A stretch of DNA of 64,000 bases from Adiantum capillus-veneris (GCA_014529385.2 CM043969.1:16072446-16136445), one strand, 5' to 3'; counted from the stretch's first letter, positions 23,856 to 35,330 are shown. A program made the numbers and translations. The notes: generated by a model from the sequence alone, not told the origin.

Positions 23856-23902
23856 ACAGAGAGAGAGAGACAAAGAGTCAGCCATCCGCCTCGTATAATA
23901 AG
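23763..23902 (-). promoter_or_regulatory. candidate P450 leader: TATA-like box and CT/CA microsatellite
   Basis: On the minus strand CTTATTATAC (23902-23893) resembles a TATA box about 135 nt before the ATG. It is followed by a CT/CA compound microsatellite (about 23870-23812) and 49 nt of unique leader. A start site about 30 nt after the box would place the whole microsatellite in the 5-prime UTR. The box is weak and unsupported by transcript data. Confidence 0.3.
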
Positions 23903-24357
23903 TAGTCAGGAGTCAGGACCAAATGCACCCGCTTAATTTTGCCTCTCTAGGCTGCAGGGGCCAGTACAGAGACCGAGTACAACTGCGGATTCCGGAAGGG
24001 AGGGACAGCTGCACCGCTGGTGAAGAAATCTGACAACGATGGCATACATTTCTAGAGACTCCAGCCTCCAGAAGAACGGGGCTAATTAGAGTCTAGCGAG
24101 GACGGAGCCCCAATAATAATCTACCACCTATGCGTAACTCAATTGTGGAGATCTTTGTTCCTTAGGGCATAGTCACGTGACGCTTAGTTTTTTGTACTTT
24201 ACAATAGATTCTGACCACAACATGTACGACAACTCAGAGGGTGACGGGGAGCAGCTTGTAGTGAGAGAGAATGTGAGGCGCAGACAAAAGAGAGAAAAAG
24301 AGAACTCAATAGCACGCAACAGACTTAGTTTGAAAACTACACCGAAAAAGGCATAGT

Positions 24358-24739
24358 TGTCATAATAATCAATATCTAATTCTCCTAAATGATTTTCTCA
24401 TGTTAAACTGATCATTTAATATGGGGAAGTGCCAGGGGAGAATAAGCTAGAATATTGGTTAAGCTAGCAGACCGGCCACCCACAGTAGGGATCCAAAGGA
24501 GGGAAAATAGGGATCCAAAGGGGGGGGGCATCTGCAAAAGATCCATGTGCAACAATGGACTAAAAAGACCCTAAGGTTCAGCCCATTAAGACTTCCAAAA
24601 TGCTAAGGTTCCAAAATTCAAAGGTTGTGTCCAAAGGTCAACCTTAAGGGAATTGGATGCTTTGTGTGTGTACAAAAAAGTCTTTGCAATCCCTACTTGG
24701 GAGGGGGCGAGCCTTGCATGTAGGGGATGAGAGAGAAAG

Positions 24740-24779
<40 letters not shown>

Positions 24780-25932
24780 GCTCCCTTTACACAAAGGGAA
24801 TGAGGGAAACATGTCAGCTCGCTAGGCCAGATGCCCACAAGGTGTACCCAATTCCTATTGGATGGCCTTGGAGGTGGACCAATGAGAATTAGGCTAGAGT
24901 AAATCTAGTTTAATTAATTTAAAAACACTTAATAAAAGAACCAATGAGAATTAAGTCCTCTAGAAGACTATTGGACAGTCTCCCAAGGGGTCCAATGAGC
25001 ATTCAGCAGCCCAATGGCTTGCCTGATTCCTATTGGCCAGGAGGCAATGGGATCCAATGAGAGTTTAGTTGAATTATTAAATTACCTAAAGCTCTCACAA
25101 AAGGGGAAAGGGGGACACATGTCAGAGGACTATCACTTATGCTGCTTAATAGTCATTGGCTAGCCTTGGGGAGGTCCAATGGGAGGATAGCAAGAGGGCT
25201 CGCCCAAGAGAGAGAGAGGGGGCTGATTTTTGCAAGGCATTATGACACACACACTCACACAATCTCATGTGTAAAGTAAAGAAGACTCTCTCTCCTTCTC
25301 AAGCTTACCACCTACTCCAAGCTTGTGAGAAGGGAGTCCTACACCAACAACTCTTGGCTTTGTGATGCAAATCTAACCAAGGGCCAAGCTTCAATGCATG
25401 CTCATCTCCTCTACCATGCTAATTACTAAGCTAAGCTATGCTAATATGAGTGATTATGTAAGGAGATGTACATCTTTCTCGTAAGATACTCCTTCCTCTC
25501 AATCTACTCTCATACCCTGCTAGCTCTCACCTTTTTTGAAGGTGTGTGAGGTCTTGGGTCTGAGACCGGGGATAATTGATGTTGTGTTTGCTAAGTGTTT
25601 TGCTTAGTGCATGAAGCTTTCATCTTCATTGCACTAGCTACTCTTGAAGGAACACAAAGAATTGTATTGTACAATGTCTCTCTTGATGGGAGAAACCATA
25701 ATACAAAGCCTTTTGGAGGGGGGACCGGCTCCATGCAAATCCGGTCCTCAACTATTGTCAATAGCTTAATTTCTCTCTCTGTTCATGCTATCTAACTAGG
25801 TGTTATGCTTTTTGTTGCTCTCTCCACCCAAGCACTCTTATAATTCTCATTAGGAATCTATTCTAATGAAATGTCCACTATGTTCATGCTAATTTCCGCT
25901 ACACACAAGTTTTTAGGCCATTAAATGTTACA
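24358..25932 (+). repeat. gypsy 5-prime LTR
   Basis: 1,575 bp, TG...CA ends. It holds a (CA)19 microsatellite at 24741-24778. It differs from the 3-prime LTR by scattered substitutions, short indels and the length of that CA tract. Confidence 0.93.
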
Positions 25933-25933
25933 T

Positions 25934-25945
25934 TGGTATCAGAGC
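25934..25945 (+). promoter_or_regulatory. primer binding site, initiator tRNA-Met
   Basis: TGGTATCAGAGC, one base after the 5-prime LTR, is complementary to the 3-prime end of plant initiator tRNA-Met. Confidence 0.92.
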
Positions 25946-26349
25946 ATAAGGTTTCTCTTTTCTTGCTCAAGAAGTGAGGTCCTCAAGCTAGCTATAAATG
26001 GTTGGTATTATTAATTGCCTGTGAGTAAGTAGAATAGGGATTTTTCAGCCTTGCAGTGCGCCTGCCTTCGTGCAGTTAACGGGGCATCACCGTCGAGAGC
26101 TATGGTCTTAATAGTGGAGTCCAACGAGGGTTGCCTACGGCTTAACCACTATTGAGCTATTAGAAGCTTGACAGGAGCCGGTGCTTTTTTGGTGTTGAAA
26201 GACCCTCTCTTCTATTCCTTGCAATTAATGGTATTCTAGCCATGGGTACAGTAGCTTGAGTGCTTTTTCTAAAGGGGTAAAGAGGAGTAGCAACTAGGGC
26301 TTGAAGTGCCAAAGTACACCTAAAAAGTTTACACCTAAAAGTTGTTAGA

Positions 26350-27429
26350 ATGGATGACAATAGTAAAGAGAGTGAAATTAATGTTGATAACTTTGATTTT
26401 GCTAATATGCAAGCTACTAATGATGCTCCGATGGTTGTTAACTATCTTGTTTCTAAGCTTCAACAAGCCATGGGCAATCCATCTCTCCAAAGTGAAGTGC
26501 AACGGCAGCTCCATGCTCACGGGATTCTCCAAGCTCATCACCATGACGAGAGAACACCTAGGAAGCCTCCTTGTGAGACTCCCAAAAGAGGTCTCTCTCC
26601 GATTCGGGAAGATGAAGAGAATCCATACGAAGGGCTCAAGAATTTACTTCTTGATGATGCATCTCCTTCCCAAAGGAGAACTCAAGAGCCTCCACCGAAG
26701 GAACGAGAAAGAAGTGCGTCTCCCGCCACCTCGGCGGAGATGGCTCCACGAAGACGGCGGGCTAAACGCTCTCCATCACCACCAAAGCGGAGAAGACCAT
26801 CACACTCTTCTCCACACCATAATTCAAAGAGGGATGATAAAAAGCAAGAGAAGAAAAAGGTGAGAAAGAGGACACCCTCTTCTCCATCTTCTTCATCCTC
26901 ATCCTCTTATGAAAGTGATGGTGAAGACGATGAAGATCAAGACAAGAAAAAGGCGAGAAAGAGGTCACCCTCTTCTCCACCTTCTTCAAATTCTTCACCT
27001 TTTGAAGAAAGTGATGGTGCAACCTTTGAACCATCAAAAAGAAGAGGCCATAGGAAATGCTATGCCGCATGGAAGAGGTCATCCAAGCTGAAGAAGTTCA
27101 AAGAGGGAGGGAAGAGCATCTCTTTCCTTACCTATGATGGCACCTTTGGTGCTACGGACAAAGTATTGGCCTTTATCCAACAGTTTGATGCGGCGTTTGG
27201 AGATGAGGGCTTCACGGAGTCCTCTAAGCTACGCCATGTAGCTATGCACTTTCAAAATTCCGCCAGGCAATGGTGGTCTAGCCTACGAGCCAACGGTGAA
27301 GCTCCACGAACATGGAAAGCTTTAAGAGCTTCCATTATAAAGCAGTTTTTGGCCACCGATGCCAAAGACAAAGTACTCACCGAATGGCGAAGCTTAAATC
27401 TCTCTCCCTATGAATCCACAAATATGTAG
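26350..27429 (+). CDS. gypsy Gag (N-terminal and capsid part), truncated by frameshift
   Basis: An open frame of 359 codons from ATG (MDDNSKES). The first 240 residues are charged, with Ser/Arg/Lys-rich tracts (SPPKRRRPS, KKKARKRSPSSPPSS). They are followed by a retrotransposon Gag domain (LAFIQQFDAAFGDEG, then ARQWWSSLRANGEAPRTWKALRASI), which forms the particle shell. The frame ends at TAG 27427, but the expected continuation of the domain (KFWDLQLKATVFKKLDFEE) follows at once in the next frame. This points to a 1-nt loss between about 27410 and 27427. The zinc knuckle lies beyond the break. Confidence 0.88.
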   Translation: MDDNSKESEINVDNFDFANMQATNDAPMVVNYLVSKLQQAMGNPSLQSEVQRQLHAHGILQAHHHDERTPRKPPCETPKRGLSPIREDEENPYEGLKNLLLDDASPSQRRTQEPPPKERERSASPATSAEMAPRRRRAKRSPSPPKRRRPSHSSPHHNSKRDDKKQEKKKVRKRTPSSPSSSSSSSYESDGEDDEDQDKKKARKRSPSSPPSSNSSPFEESDGATFEPSKRRGHRKCYAAWKRSSKLKKFKEGGKSISFLTYDGTFGATDKVLAFIQQFDAAFGDEGFTESSKLRHVAMHFQNSARQWWSSLRANGEAPRTWKALRASIIKQFLATDAKDKVLTEWRSLNLSPYESTNM

Positions 27430-30400
27430 ACAAGTTTTGGGACTTACAACTCAAAGCCACTGTCTTCAAAAAGTTGGATTTTGAAGAGCAAAAGCAACAA
27501 TTTTGTGCGGGCTTAACCGAAGAAATGGCAGAGTATGTCAACTCCCAAAGGCCACGTACCATATCGGCGGTAATACACCATACTATGGTTGCCTCTCGAA
27601 TCAATTTCCAAACGGGGGCTAAAAGAAATAATAAGCCCACGGAAAACAAGGGTTCCAACGAGCCTAAGGGGAAGGACAATGTCCAAAATTCTCCTAAGGG
27701 CAACTCCAACAAAGCTAAAGAGAAGGGAGTTTACAAAGGTAAAAACAAACTCTCTCCTGAAGAGCTTGAGCATTATCGCAAGGATAACCGGTGTTTCAAG
27801 TGTGGTGAACAAGGGCATGCGTACCGCGCTTGTCCCCAAAAGAACAACCGCCAAGATCCTCCTAGAGCTTCCTTGTTTGAAATCCAAGAGGAGGAGACTC
27901 ACCAAACTCATCACAAAGGATCTCCTCTATGCCATGCTTGGGGAAAGGTAAGAGAACATGATGCCTTTATTCTCTTTGACCTTGGTTCTACTCACAATTT
28001 TATATCTATAGAGTTGGTCACCAAGCTAGGCATACAAGCTTACGAGATGGGAGATGTCCTACCCGCAGACAGTACCTTCAAGGGGCAAGAAGCTTCAGTC
28101 ACTCCCTTAATCGGGAAATTGAGGCTTCATGTCCAAGGCTATGTGGACAAAGAGGACTTCTTTATCTCTCCTCTCAAGCATGAGGATGTAATCCTAGGGG
28201 CACCATGGTTTGATCGCCTGGCTGCCAATGTTAAATTTCATGAAAGAAGAATCTCCTTAAAGTTCAGGGAAAAAGAAAAGTTCAGGGAAAAAGACATGTA
28301 TATAGATGCTAAGGAAATGGGTAACACTATCCCCATTGTACATACACCAGCTTTCAACAAGTCAATAAAGAGCTCTATTTCCGTGTACATGATTTTGGTT
28401 AAAGATTCTCAAAATGAACCTAATGCTTTAGCAAAAGAAAATAAAAGCAACTTTCAAGATGTTTTTATTGACGACATCCCTTGTGAGCTACCTCCTAAAC
28501 GAGGTAATGATGACCATGCAATTGAACTTCTTCCAGGAAGTTCACCGCCTAACAAACCTCCTTATAGAGTTTCTCAAGCTCAACAAGAGGAGATTATGCA
28601 GCAAGTGCATGAGTTAGTTGAGAAGGGCATGGTTAGGACTAGCTCATCTCCATTTTTCTCACCTGTGCTATTAGTGCAAAAGAAAGACGGCACATATTGT
28701 ATGTGTGTCGACTATAGAGCACTAAATAGGATCACTATCAAGAATAGGTTTCCCATTCCACGGGTAGAAGACCTATTTGATAAGCTACAAGGATTGACCT
28801 ACTTCAGTAGGATTGACCTAAAAAGTGGCTATCATCAAATAAGGATAGTTGATCAAGACATTGTAAAGACCGCATTTCGCACCACATTTGGTCTTTATGA
28901 ATACATTGTCATGCCTTTTGGCTTGACCAATGCACCAGCCACATTCAACCGCTTGATGGAGAAGCTGTTCAGGCCTCATCGAACCTTCACTGGAGTGTTC
29001 TTTGATGATATTATCATCTACTCTAATTCATTGGACGAACACAAGCAACACCTCCAGGTAATATTTCAAGTTTTGAGAGAGAATAAACTTTATGTTAATC
29101 GAAATAAAAGTGAATTTTTCTTGCAAGAGATTCAATATTTAGGTCACATTATCTCTCAAGATGGCATCCAAATGGATCCATCAAAGTTAGAGGTAATAAA
29201 AGGATGGCCTAAACCAAGGAATCTTCATGAACTAAGAAGCTTTATAGGTATGTGTGCATACTATAGACGCTTCATAGAAAAGTTCTCACAAATTGCGGGA
29301 CCATTACATGACCTAACAAAGAAAAGCGTTACGTATACATGGTGTGCTAAGGAGAACAATGCTTTCGAAAAGCTTATCTCTCAACCTGTGCTTACACTAC
29401 CGGATCTCTGAAAACCATTTGAGGTCCAATGTGATGCTTGTGGTGATTGCCTTGGAGCTGTTTTGCTCCAACAAGGGCACACCATAGGCTATGAGAGTCG
29501 AAGGCTCGACCCTGTTGAGCAAGCTCTAGGCATATATGAAAAGAAACTCCTTGCAGTTCTACACGCCTTAGACTCATGGAAGCACTATTTATTGGGGACT
29601 CCTTTCATTCTGCGAACAGATCACCAAAGTCTTAAGTACTTCATGATGCAGACCAAGCTCTCCGACAAACAAATGAGGTGGGCAAATTTCCTTTCGCAAT
29701 TTCATTTTCATATTTCTCACATTGCTGGCAAGCATAATCAAGTAGCTGATGCACTCTCAAGACGGCCGAGAGTGAATGCGGTTTCCATATCAACTCACAA
29801 TGATCTATCTTCAATGATAGATGAGTATGCTATTGATCCCGATTTTAGAGATCTGACTTCAGCCCTTGCATTAGGGAAGAAAGAAGAACCATTTACTTTA
29901 CAAGATGGTTATCTTCTCTACGGCAATAGACTATGTGTTACTAACTCACTACGTGAGAAAGTAATGTATGAATCACATGCTCCACCTTATGCGGGGCATA
30001 GAGGGATTCAGTCTACCTTAAAGGGAACCGAAACATATTTCTATTGGCCTACCATGAAAGTGAATGTACAAGAGTATGTTTCTAAATGTGTGGTATGCCA
30101 AAAGACAAAATTTGATCGAGGGAAGCAACTTGGATTGCTTCAACCCTTTCCAATCCCTAATTCACCATGGGAGAGCATATCCATGGATTTTATCTTTGGA
30201 TTGCCTAAGTCTATCCATGGGAATACGGGAATATGGACGATAGTAGACAGGTTCAGTAAACAAGCTCATTTTGTACCTGTCAAAAAGACTATCAAAGCCC
30301 ATCAAATGGCAACCCTCTTCATTTCACAAATTTTCAAGTACCATGGCTTGCCAATGTCCATAGTGTCGGATAGAGATCCTAGAATGACCAGTAATTTTTG

Positions 30401-31265
30401 GAAGGGTCTCTTTGAGAATTTAGGGACAAGGCTAAACTTCTCTTCGGCCTATCATCCACAAACGGATGGCCAAAGTGAAATAGCTAACCTAACAATCCGC
30501 GATCTACTAAAAGCCTATGTAACGGAAGTAGATCAAAGATCCCAATGGGAGAAGTACTTAACCTTAGTGGAGTATGCTTACAATAACACTGTACATACTT
30601 CCACGGGAAAAGCACCTTTCGAGGTAATTGAGGGAAGATAAAAAAGTCCCTTGCTACTTAAGGTACATGGAAAGATATTCGCTGCAGATGAGTATAGCCG
30701 AGACCTACAAGAATCTTTTCAAAAGATTAAGGATGCTATCTCTATCTCACAGCAAAGGAAAAAGGCTGCTGCTGACAAGCACAGAAGAGCCCAAGCCTTT
30801 AAAGAAAATGATTGGGTCTTATTAAAGTTTTCCAAGACTCGATTAAGGCACACGACGGGCAAGAATCCTATGGGACACCAAAAGTACTATGCTAAACTAG
30901 CAAAAAGGTACTATGGTCCGTTCCAGATTCTTAGGCCAATCAATGAGATGGCCTATCAACTCAAGTTGCCCAATCATTGGCTCATACACAATGCTTTCCA
31001 TGTGAGCCTATTAAAGCCTTACAAAGGAGAGCCACCTCAAGAACCAACTATTGAAGACCCACCGGAGATCGAGGACCAAGAGGAGGTGCTGCAGCCCGAG
31101 TCCATTCTCTGACATGAAGACAAGGTATTAAGAGGCGGTAAGACTATCCGACGATATCTTATTAAGTTTAATAATTATCCTTTTGAAGATGCTAGATGGA
31201 TGCAAGGCATACAATTAAAGGATAACCTAAACCTTGTCAATGCTTACAATGCTTCCCAAGAGTAA
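27430..31265 (+). pseudogene. gypsy Gag zinc knuckle and Pol (PR-RT-RNaseH-IN-chromodomain), three stops
   Basis: One reading frame covers the rest of the polyprotein, broken only by TGA at 29409-29411, TAA at 30639-30641 and TGA at 31110-31112. In order: zinc knuckle CFKCGEQGHAYRAC (about 27793-27834); aspartic protease FDLGSTHNF (about 27976), where the usual D-S/T-G active site reads D-L-G; RT with VDYRALNRIT and the FFDDIIIYS catalytic box (about 28998); RNase H from FEVQCDACGDCLGAVLL; integrase with CVVCQKTK, SMDFIFGLPKS and VSDRDPRMTSNFW; the GPF-type C-terminal module ([10 protein letters not shown]); and a chromodomain remnant (KVLRGGKTIRRYLIKF, then FEDARWM). Chromodomains steer integration toward modified chromatin. 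The element cannot make its own Pol. Confidence 0.93.
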
Positions 31266-31606
31266 GCAAATGTACAAAATGTTAAAAATGAACAATGTTT
31301 TTGTCTTATAAGACTCTCTTTTCTTTATTGTGCACAAAAATGAAGTAGTATGCATGCTTAGATCAAGTTTGCGGAGACGACGTCTCCCAAACACCAAGTA
31401 GAGCTTGTCACTCTACTATGGAAGACTGAGAGGACTAATGTGCAGACATGCTTGCCACATCCTCAAGCTCTCAAGCGCCAAATGGACTAGTCATCCATTG
31501 TGGAATGATGTCATAGGGTAACATAGGGATCCTCTACCCGCTAAGAAAAGGACTCATGAATATGCTCTATCTTCTCTACACCATAGTCGAGGACGACTAT
31601 GATTTC

Positions 31607-31616
31607 AAGAGAGAGG
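31607..31616 (+). promoter_or_regulatory. polypurine tract
   Basis: AAGAGAGAGG lies three bases before the 3-prime LTR, where plus-strand DNA synthesis is primed. Confidence 0.75.
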
Positions 31617-31619
31617 TAA

Positions 31620-31992
31620 TGTCATAATAATCAATATCTAATTCTCCTAAATGATTTTCTCATGTTAAACTGATCATTTAATATGGGAAGTGCCAGGGGA
31701 GAAAAAGCTAGAATATTGGTTAAGCTAGCAGACCGGCCACAGTAGGCCAAAGGAGGGAAAATAGGGATCCAAAGGGGGAGACATCTGCAAAAGATCCATG
31801 TGCAACAATGGGCTAAAAAGACCCTAAGGTTCAGCCCATTAAGACTTCCAAAATGCTAAGGTTCCAAAATTCAAAGGTTGTGTCCAAAGGTCAACCTTAA
31901 GGGAATTGGATGCTTCGTGTGTGTACAAAAAAGTCTTTGCAATCCCTACTTGGGAGGGGGCGAGCCTTGCATGTAGGGAATGAGAGAGAAAG

Positions 31993-32068
<76 letters not shown>

Positions 32069-33258
32069 GCTCCCTTTACACAAAGGGAATGAGGGACACA
32101 TGTCAGCTCCCTAGGCCAGATGCCCACAAGGAGTACCCAATTCCTATTGGATGGCCTTGGAGGTGGACCAATGAGAATTAGGCTAGAGTAAATCTAGTTT
32201 AATTAGTTTAAAAACACTTAATAAAAGAACCAATGAGAATTAAGTCCTCTAGAAGACTATTGGACAGTCTCCGAAGGGGTCCAATGAGCATTCAGCAGCC
32301 CAATGGCTTGCCTGATTCCTATTGTCCAGGAGGCAAAGGGGTGCAATGAGAGTTTAGTTGAATTATTAAATTACCTAAAGCTCTCACAAAAGGGGAAAGG
32401 GGGACACATGTCAGAGGGCTATCACTTCTTCTGCTTAATAGTCATTGGCTAGCCCTGGGGAGGTCCAATGGGAGGATAGCAAGAGCAATTAGCAAGAGGG
32501 CTCGCCCAAGAGAGAGAGAGAGAGAGGGGGCTGATTTTTGCAAGGCATTATGACACACACACTCACACAATCTCATGTGTGAAGTAAAGAAGACTCTCTC
32601 TCCTTCTCAAGCTTTAATGGAAAACTTACCACCTACTCCAAGCTTGTGAGAAGGGAGGCCTACACCAACAACTCTTGGCTTTGTGATGCAAATCCAACCA
32701 AGGGCCAAGCTTCAATGCATGCTCATCTCCTCTACCATGCTAATTACTAAGCTAAGTTATGCTAATATGTAAGGAGATGTACATATTTCTCGTAAGATAC
32801 TCCTTCTTCCTCTCAATCTACTCTCATACCCTGCTAGCTCTCACCTTTTTTGAAGGTGTGTGAGGTCTTGGGTCTGAGACCGGGGATAATTGATGTTGTG
32901 TTTGCTAATTGTTTTTCTTAGTGCATGAAGCTTTAGTCTTCATTGCACTAGCTAGTCTTGAAGGAACACAAAGAATTGTATTGTACAATGTCTCTCTTGA
33001 TAGGAGAAACCATAATACAAAGCCTTTTGGAGGGGGGACAGGCTCCATGGAAATCCGGTCCTCAACTATTGTCAATAGCTTAATTTCTCTCTCTTTTGAA
33101 AGTATTGTTCATGCTATTTAACTAGGTGTTATGCTTTTTGTTGCTCTCTCCACCCAAGCACTCTTGTAATTCTCATTAGGAATCTATTCTAATGAAATGC
33201 CCACTATGTTCATGCTAATTTCCGCTACACACAAGTTTTTAGGCCATTAAATGTTACA
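31620..33258 (+). repeat. gypsy 3-prime LTR
   Basis: 1,639 bp, ending ATGTTACA. Its internal CA microsatellite (31994-32067) has 37 repeats against 19 in the 5-prime LTR, which accounts for over half of the length difference. Confidence 0.93.
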
Positions 33259-33447
33259 ATAGTCACAAGTTCTCACAACACTATGCCGGTGGAAAACTCC
33301 ATGCTGTCAGGCTTGGTCGGCTGTTGTTTGTGGAAACTAAGCCTCGTGTGATGATAGCCTTGTTGGGTAATGGGGCCACGGTAGCATCTCCCTTTGAGGG
33401 TGTAATGTGTGCAACAATTTACAGTTGCAAATACATGATATGTTTAA

Positions 33448-33720
33448 GGCTATGGTCACACGAGGCTTAGTTTTTTTTAAACTTGACCAGAGAGTCTGAC
33501 GCGAGGCAGCTTTTCACAGACGTCCATCGGCTTCGTACGCTAACAAGGCATAGTCACACAGCTATGTCCACCCACTGTCGGTCAACACAAGCTTTCTCTC
33601 TCCTAGTTTCACCTTGTTCTTCCTCTCTCTACCTGCTATTAATACTGATGGTGGACACACTAAGCTCCTGTCAGAGGCTGTCGGGGCTTAGTTCTAACTA
33701 AGCTTCGCGTGGCCATATCC
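33448..33720. mobile_element. Harbinger-like MITE, 273 bp
   Basis: Left end GGCTATGGTCACACGAGGCTTAGTT and inverted right end AACTAAGCTTCGCGTGGCCATATCC, flanked by TAA at 33445-33447 and 33721-33723. A 3-bp TAA/TTA target duplication and G-starting terminal inverted repeats are typical of PIF/Harbinger (Tourist-like) MITEs. No transposase is present. Confidence 0.75.
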
Positions 33721-33723
33721 TAA

Positions 33724-34010
33724 GAGCATGCTCATAAGAGGCCTAGTTATGAGTTATTAAGAACTAAGCCAACTATGCTAGACAGAGCATTAAATGAATA
33801 ACTAAGCCTCTTTCATGGTCACCCGAGGCTTAGTTATTCGTTCATCCTCCCAACTAAGCGAACCTCACAACTATGCCAAAATCGGCATAGTTACAAAGGG
33901 CGGGCATAGTTATTCATTTAATGCTCATTTTTGCATGTGACCAAGAATGAGGTTTAGTTATTTGTTCAGATAACTGATAACTAAGCCTCAGCCTAAAGTT
34001 TCCCATCTTC
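33724..34010. mobile_element. further nested or truncated MITE copies of the same family
   Basis: Starts GAGCATGCTCATAAGAGGCCTAGTTA, sharing the TAA at 33721 with its neighbour. It includes an internal palindrome (AATAACTAAGCCTC facing GAGGCTTAGTTATT, about 33799-33841) and ends near GATAACTAAGCCTCAGCC|TAA. Several ends are juxtaposed, so individual copies cannot be separated by eye. Confidence 0.55.
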
Positions 34011-34515
34011 ATCATGTTAGTGCTTTTTTTTTTGGCCTCTTGAAGGCCTTAGTATCAGTGTTCGGGAAAAGTGTGCGTCAGCTTAGCCTTGAGCCGGTTG
34101 CAAAATCAAAGTAGCCGGTTGAGGGGAGGGCAAGAAGGAGAAAATTTTGCTTAAAATACATGAAAAATAGTGTAATTTTGCAAAAATACTGGCTAGTATT
34201 GTAAAATTTTCGGTTCAGAATTTTCTTGGAGGGATTTTTGTATGTTTGTGAAAATGATTTTTCCTGAACACTGCTTAGTATCCATTGGTGCAGGTCATTA
34301 ATCTCTATTTTTTTGACATGTGTCATGCAAAGGGGCCTTGAAAGTCTTGAAGAGAAAGGTACCATGTCCTTCTAGGCCTAATGCTATTCCCAAAATCTGC
34401 ATTCATTTCTTTGACATATTAAAGAGATTTTAGAGAAAACAAAAATAAAGAGTGCATTATTCATAGGAGTTTGATCCCATGATGTGAAGTATTACCATGA
34501 AAAATTAAATGGTAG
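34011..34515. other. no gene seen
   Basis: AT-rich spacer. The minus-strand frame at 34078-34365 has no recognisable motif. Confidence 0.4.
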
Positions 34516-34674
34516 TACGAAGGGTGGCAGGCGAGTGTGGAAAAAGAGCTGACACGAGAGGAATGGGAGAAGAAGATTAATATTGAGCTAGCCCATTTAG
34601 AATCCAGAGTGCAGGAAGGGAATTATTGGTTGGAGAGGCTCAAAGCTGAGCTAGTGGACATCTTTGATGTGTAA
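34516..34674 (+). other. coding-like fragment of 52 codons (possible terminal exon), unrecognised
   Basis: Directly after an AG (ATGGTAG^TAC) an open frame runs 52 codons to TAA. The peptide is amphipathic, charged and helix-like (VEKELTREEWEKKINIELAH, later YWLERLKAELVDIFDV), unlike the random frames around it. It could be a terminal exon or a transposon fragment. I do not recognise the family and see no partner exon nearby. Confidence 0.3.
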
Positions 34675-35264
34675 ATTTGAATTTTTGTACTTATCTTGGC
34701 CTTGGTCCGGTCAGCTTCGGTTGTTGTTTGTAAATTTTTACCTTTCTAATATAACTCTTGCGCTTATGGTTTTTTTTTTAAAGAAGTATTAGCTCAATGA
34801 ACTTTTTAAAAAATATATTTAATTTGCAAAGAGTCCCTTCGTTTAAGGAATTTATATTGGTTCAATGAGCTTTTTTTAATATATTATTTTGCAAAGAGCC
34901 CCTTCGTTTAAGGACTATTTTATTATTTTTTATGCTTATTACATCTATATTTTTTTATGATAGCATTAAAATTTTTTCGATTTTAGTTTGTCAATGTATC
35001 TCTTTACTTTATTGATTTTATTTTTCTTTATTTTATTTTATTTTGTTTTAAAATGCTAATGTTCAATGGGGCCCTTGGTTAATATATAAACCATTTGTGA
35101 TTACGTATGTAGAGCTTATAATACAATTTTACATTATAATACAACAAAAGTGCCATCTGATTATGGACATTTATTTAAACTTACTTTCCATAACTCTCAT
35201 CCCCCCTCTTAACTTAGAAGGCCTTAGTGCCTTCTCACCTTGTTTTTAATGTACCAAAGAAGCG
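34675..35264. other. AT-rich spacer with a ~70-bp tandem duplication
   Basis: TTTGCAAAGAGTCCCTTCGTTTAAGGA occurs twice (about 34827-34853 and 34893-34917) with matching upstream sequence. Otherwise only AT-rich sequence with no gene. Confidence 0.6.
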
Positions 35265-35330
35265 TAGCTCACTTGGTGAGCTCTTTGTGGTTCACAGTTC
35301 GAAGCTCACTAGTTGCATTCTCTTGGGCAA
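35265..35330 (+). repeat. tRNA-like promoter pair, possible SINE head
   Basis: GTAGCTCACTTGGTGAGC resembles a pol III A box, and CAGTTCGAAGCTC about 25 nt later resembles a B box. It cannot fold as a full tRNA, so it is at best a tRNA-derived SINE head. Confidence 0.3.

Larger units (their letters stand above)
24358..33258 (+). mobile_element. complete Ty3/gypsy chromovirus-type LTR retrotransposon (mutated)
   Basis: 8.9-kb element with two LTRs starting TGTCATAATAATC and ending TGTTACA, and a perfect 5-bp target duplication ATAGT (24353-24357 and 33259-33263). It has a tRNA-Met primer site, gag, a pol order PR-RT-RNaseH-IN, a C-terminal chromodomain and a polypurine tract. The protease-RT-integrase order places it in Ty3/gypsy and the chromodomain in the chromoviruses. 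One frameshift and three in-frame stops make it non-autonomous now. It sits about 0.6 kb upstream of the P450 ATG. Confidence 0.95.
24165..33359. mobile_element. Harbinger-like MITE, split by the gypsy element
   Basis: The left end TTA|GGGCATAGTCACGTGACGCTTAGTT begins at 24165. The inverted right end AACTAAGCCTCGTGTGATGATAGCC|TTG ends at 33359. Removing the 8.9-kb gypsy insertion (24358-33258 and one target copy) leaves a MITE of roughly 290 bp. Target flanks are TTA and TTG, a 3-bp duplication with one change. The left end lies about 400 bp upstream of the P450 start codon. Confidence 0.65.

Noticed and set aside
27405-27480. Programmed -1 frameshift between gypsy gag and pol
   Set aside because: The shift is inside the capsid domain, before the zinc knuckle, and no slippery heptamer is present; a 1-nt deletion is simpler.
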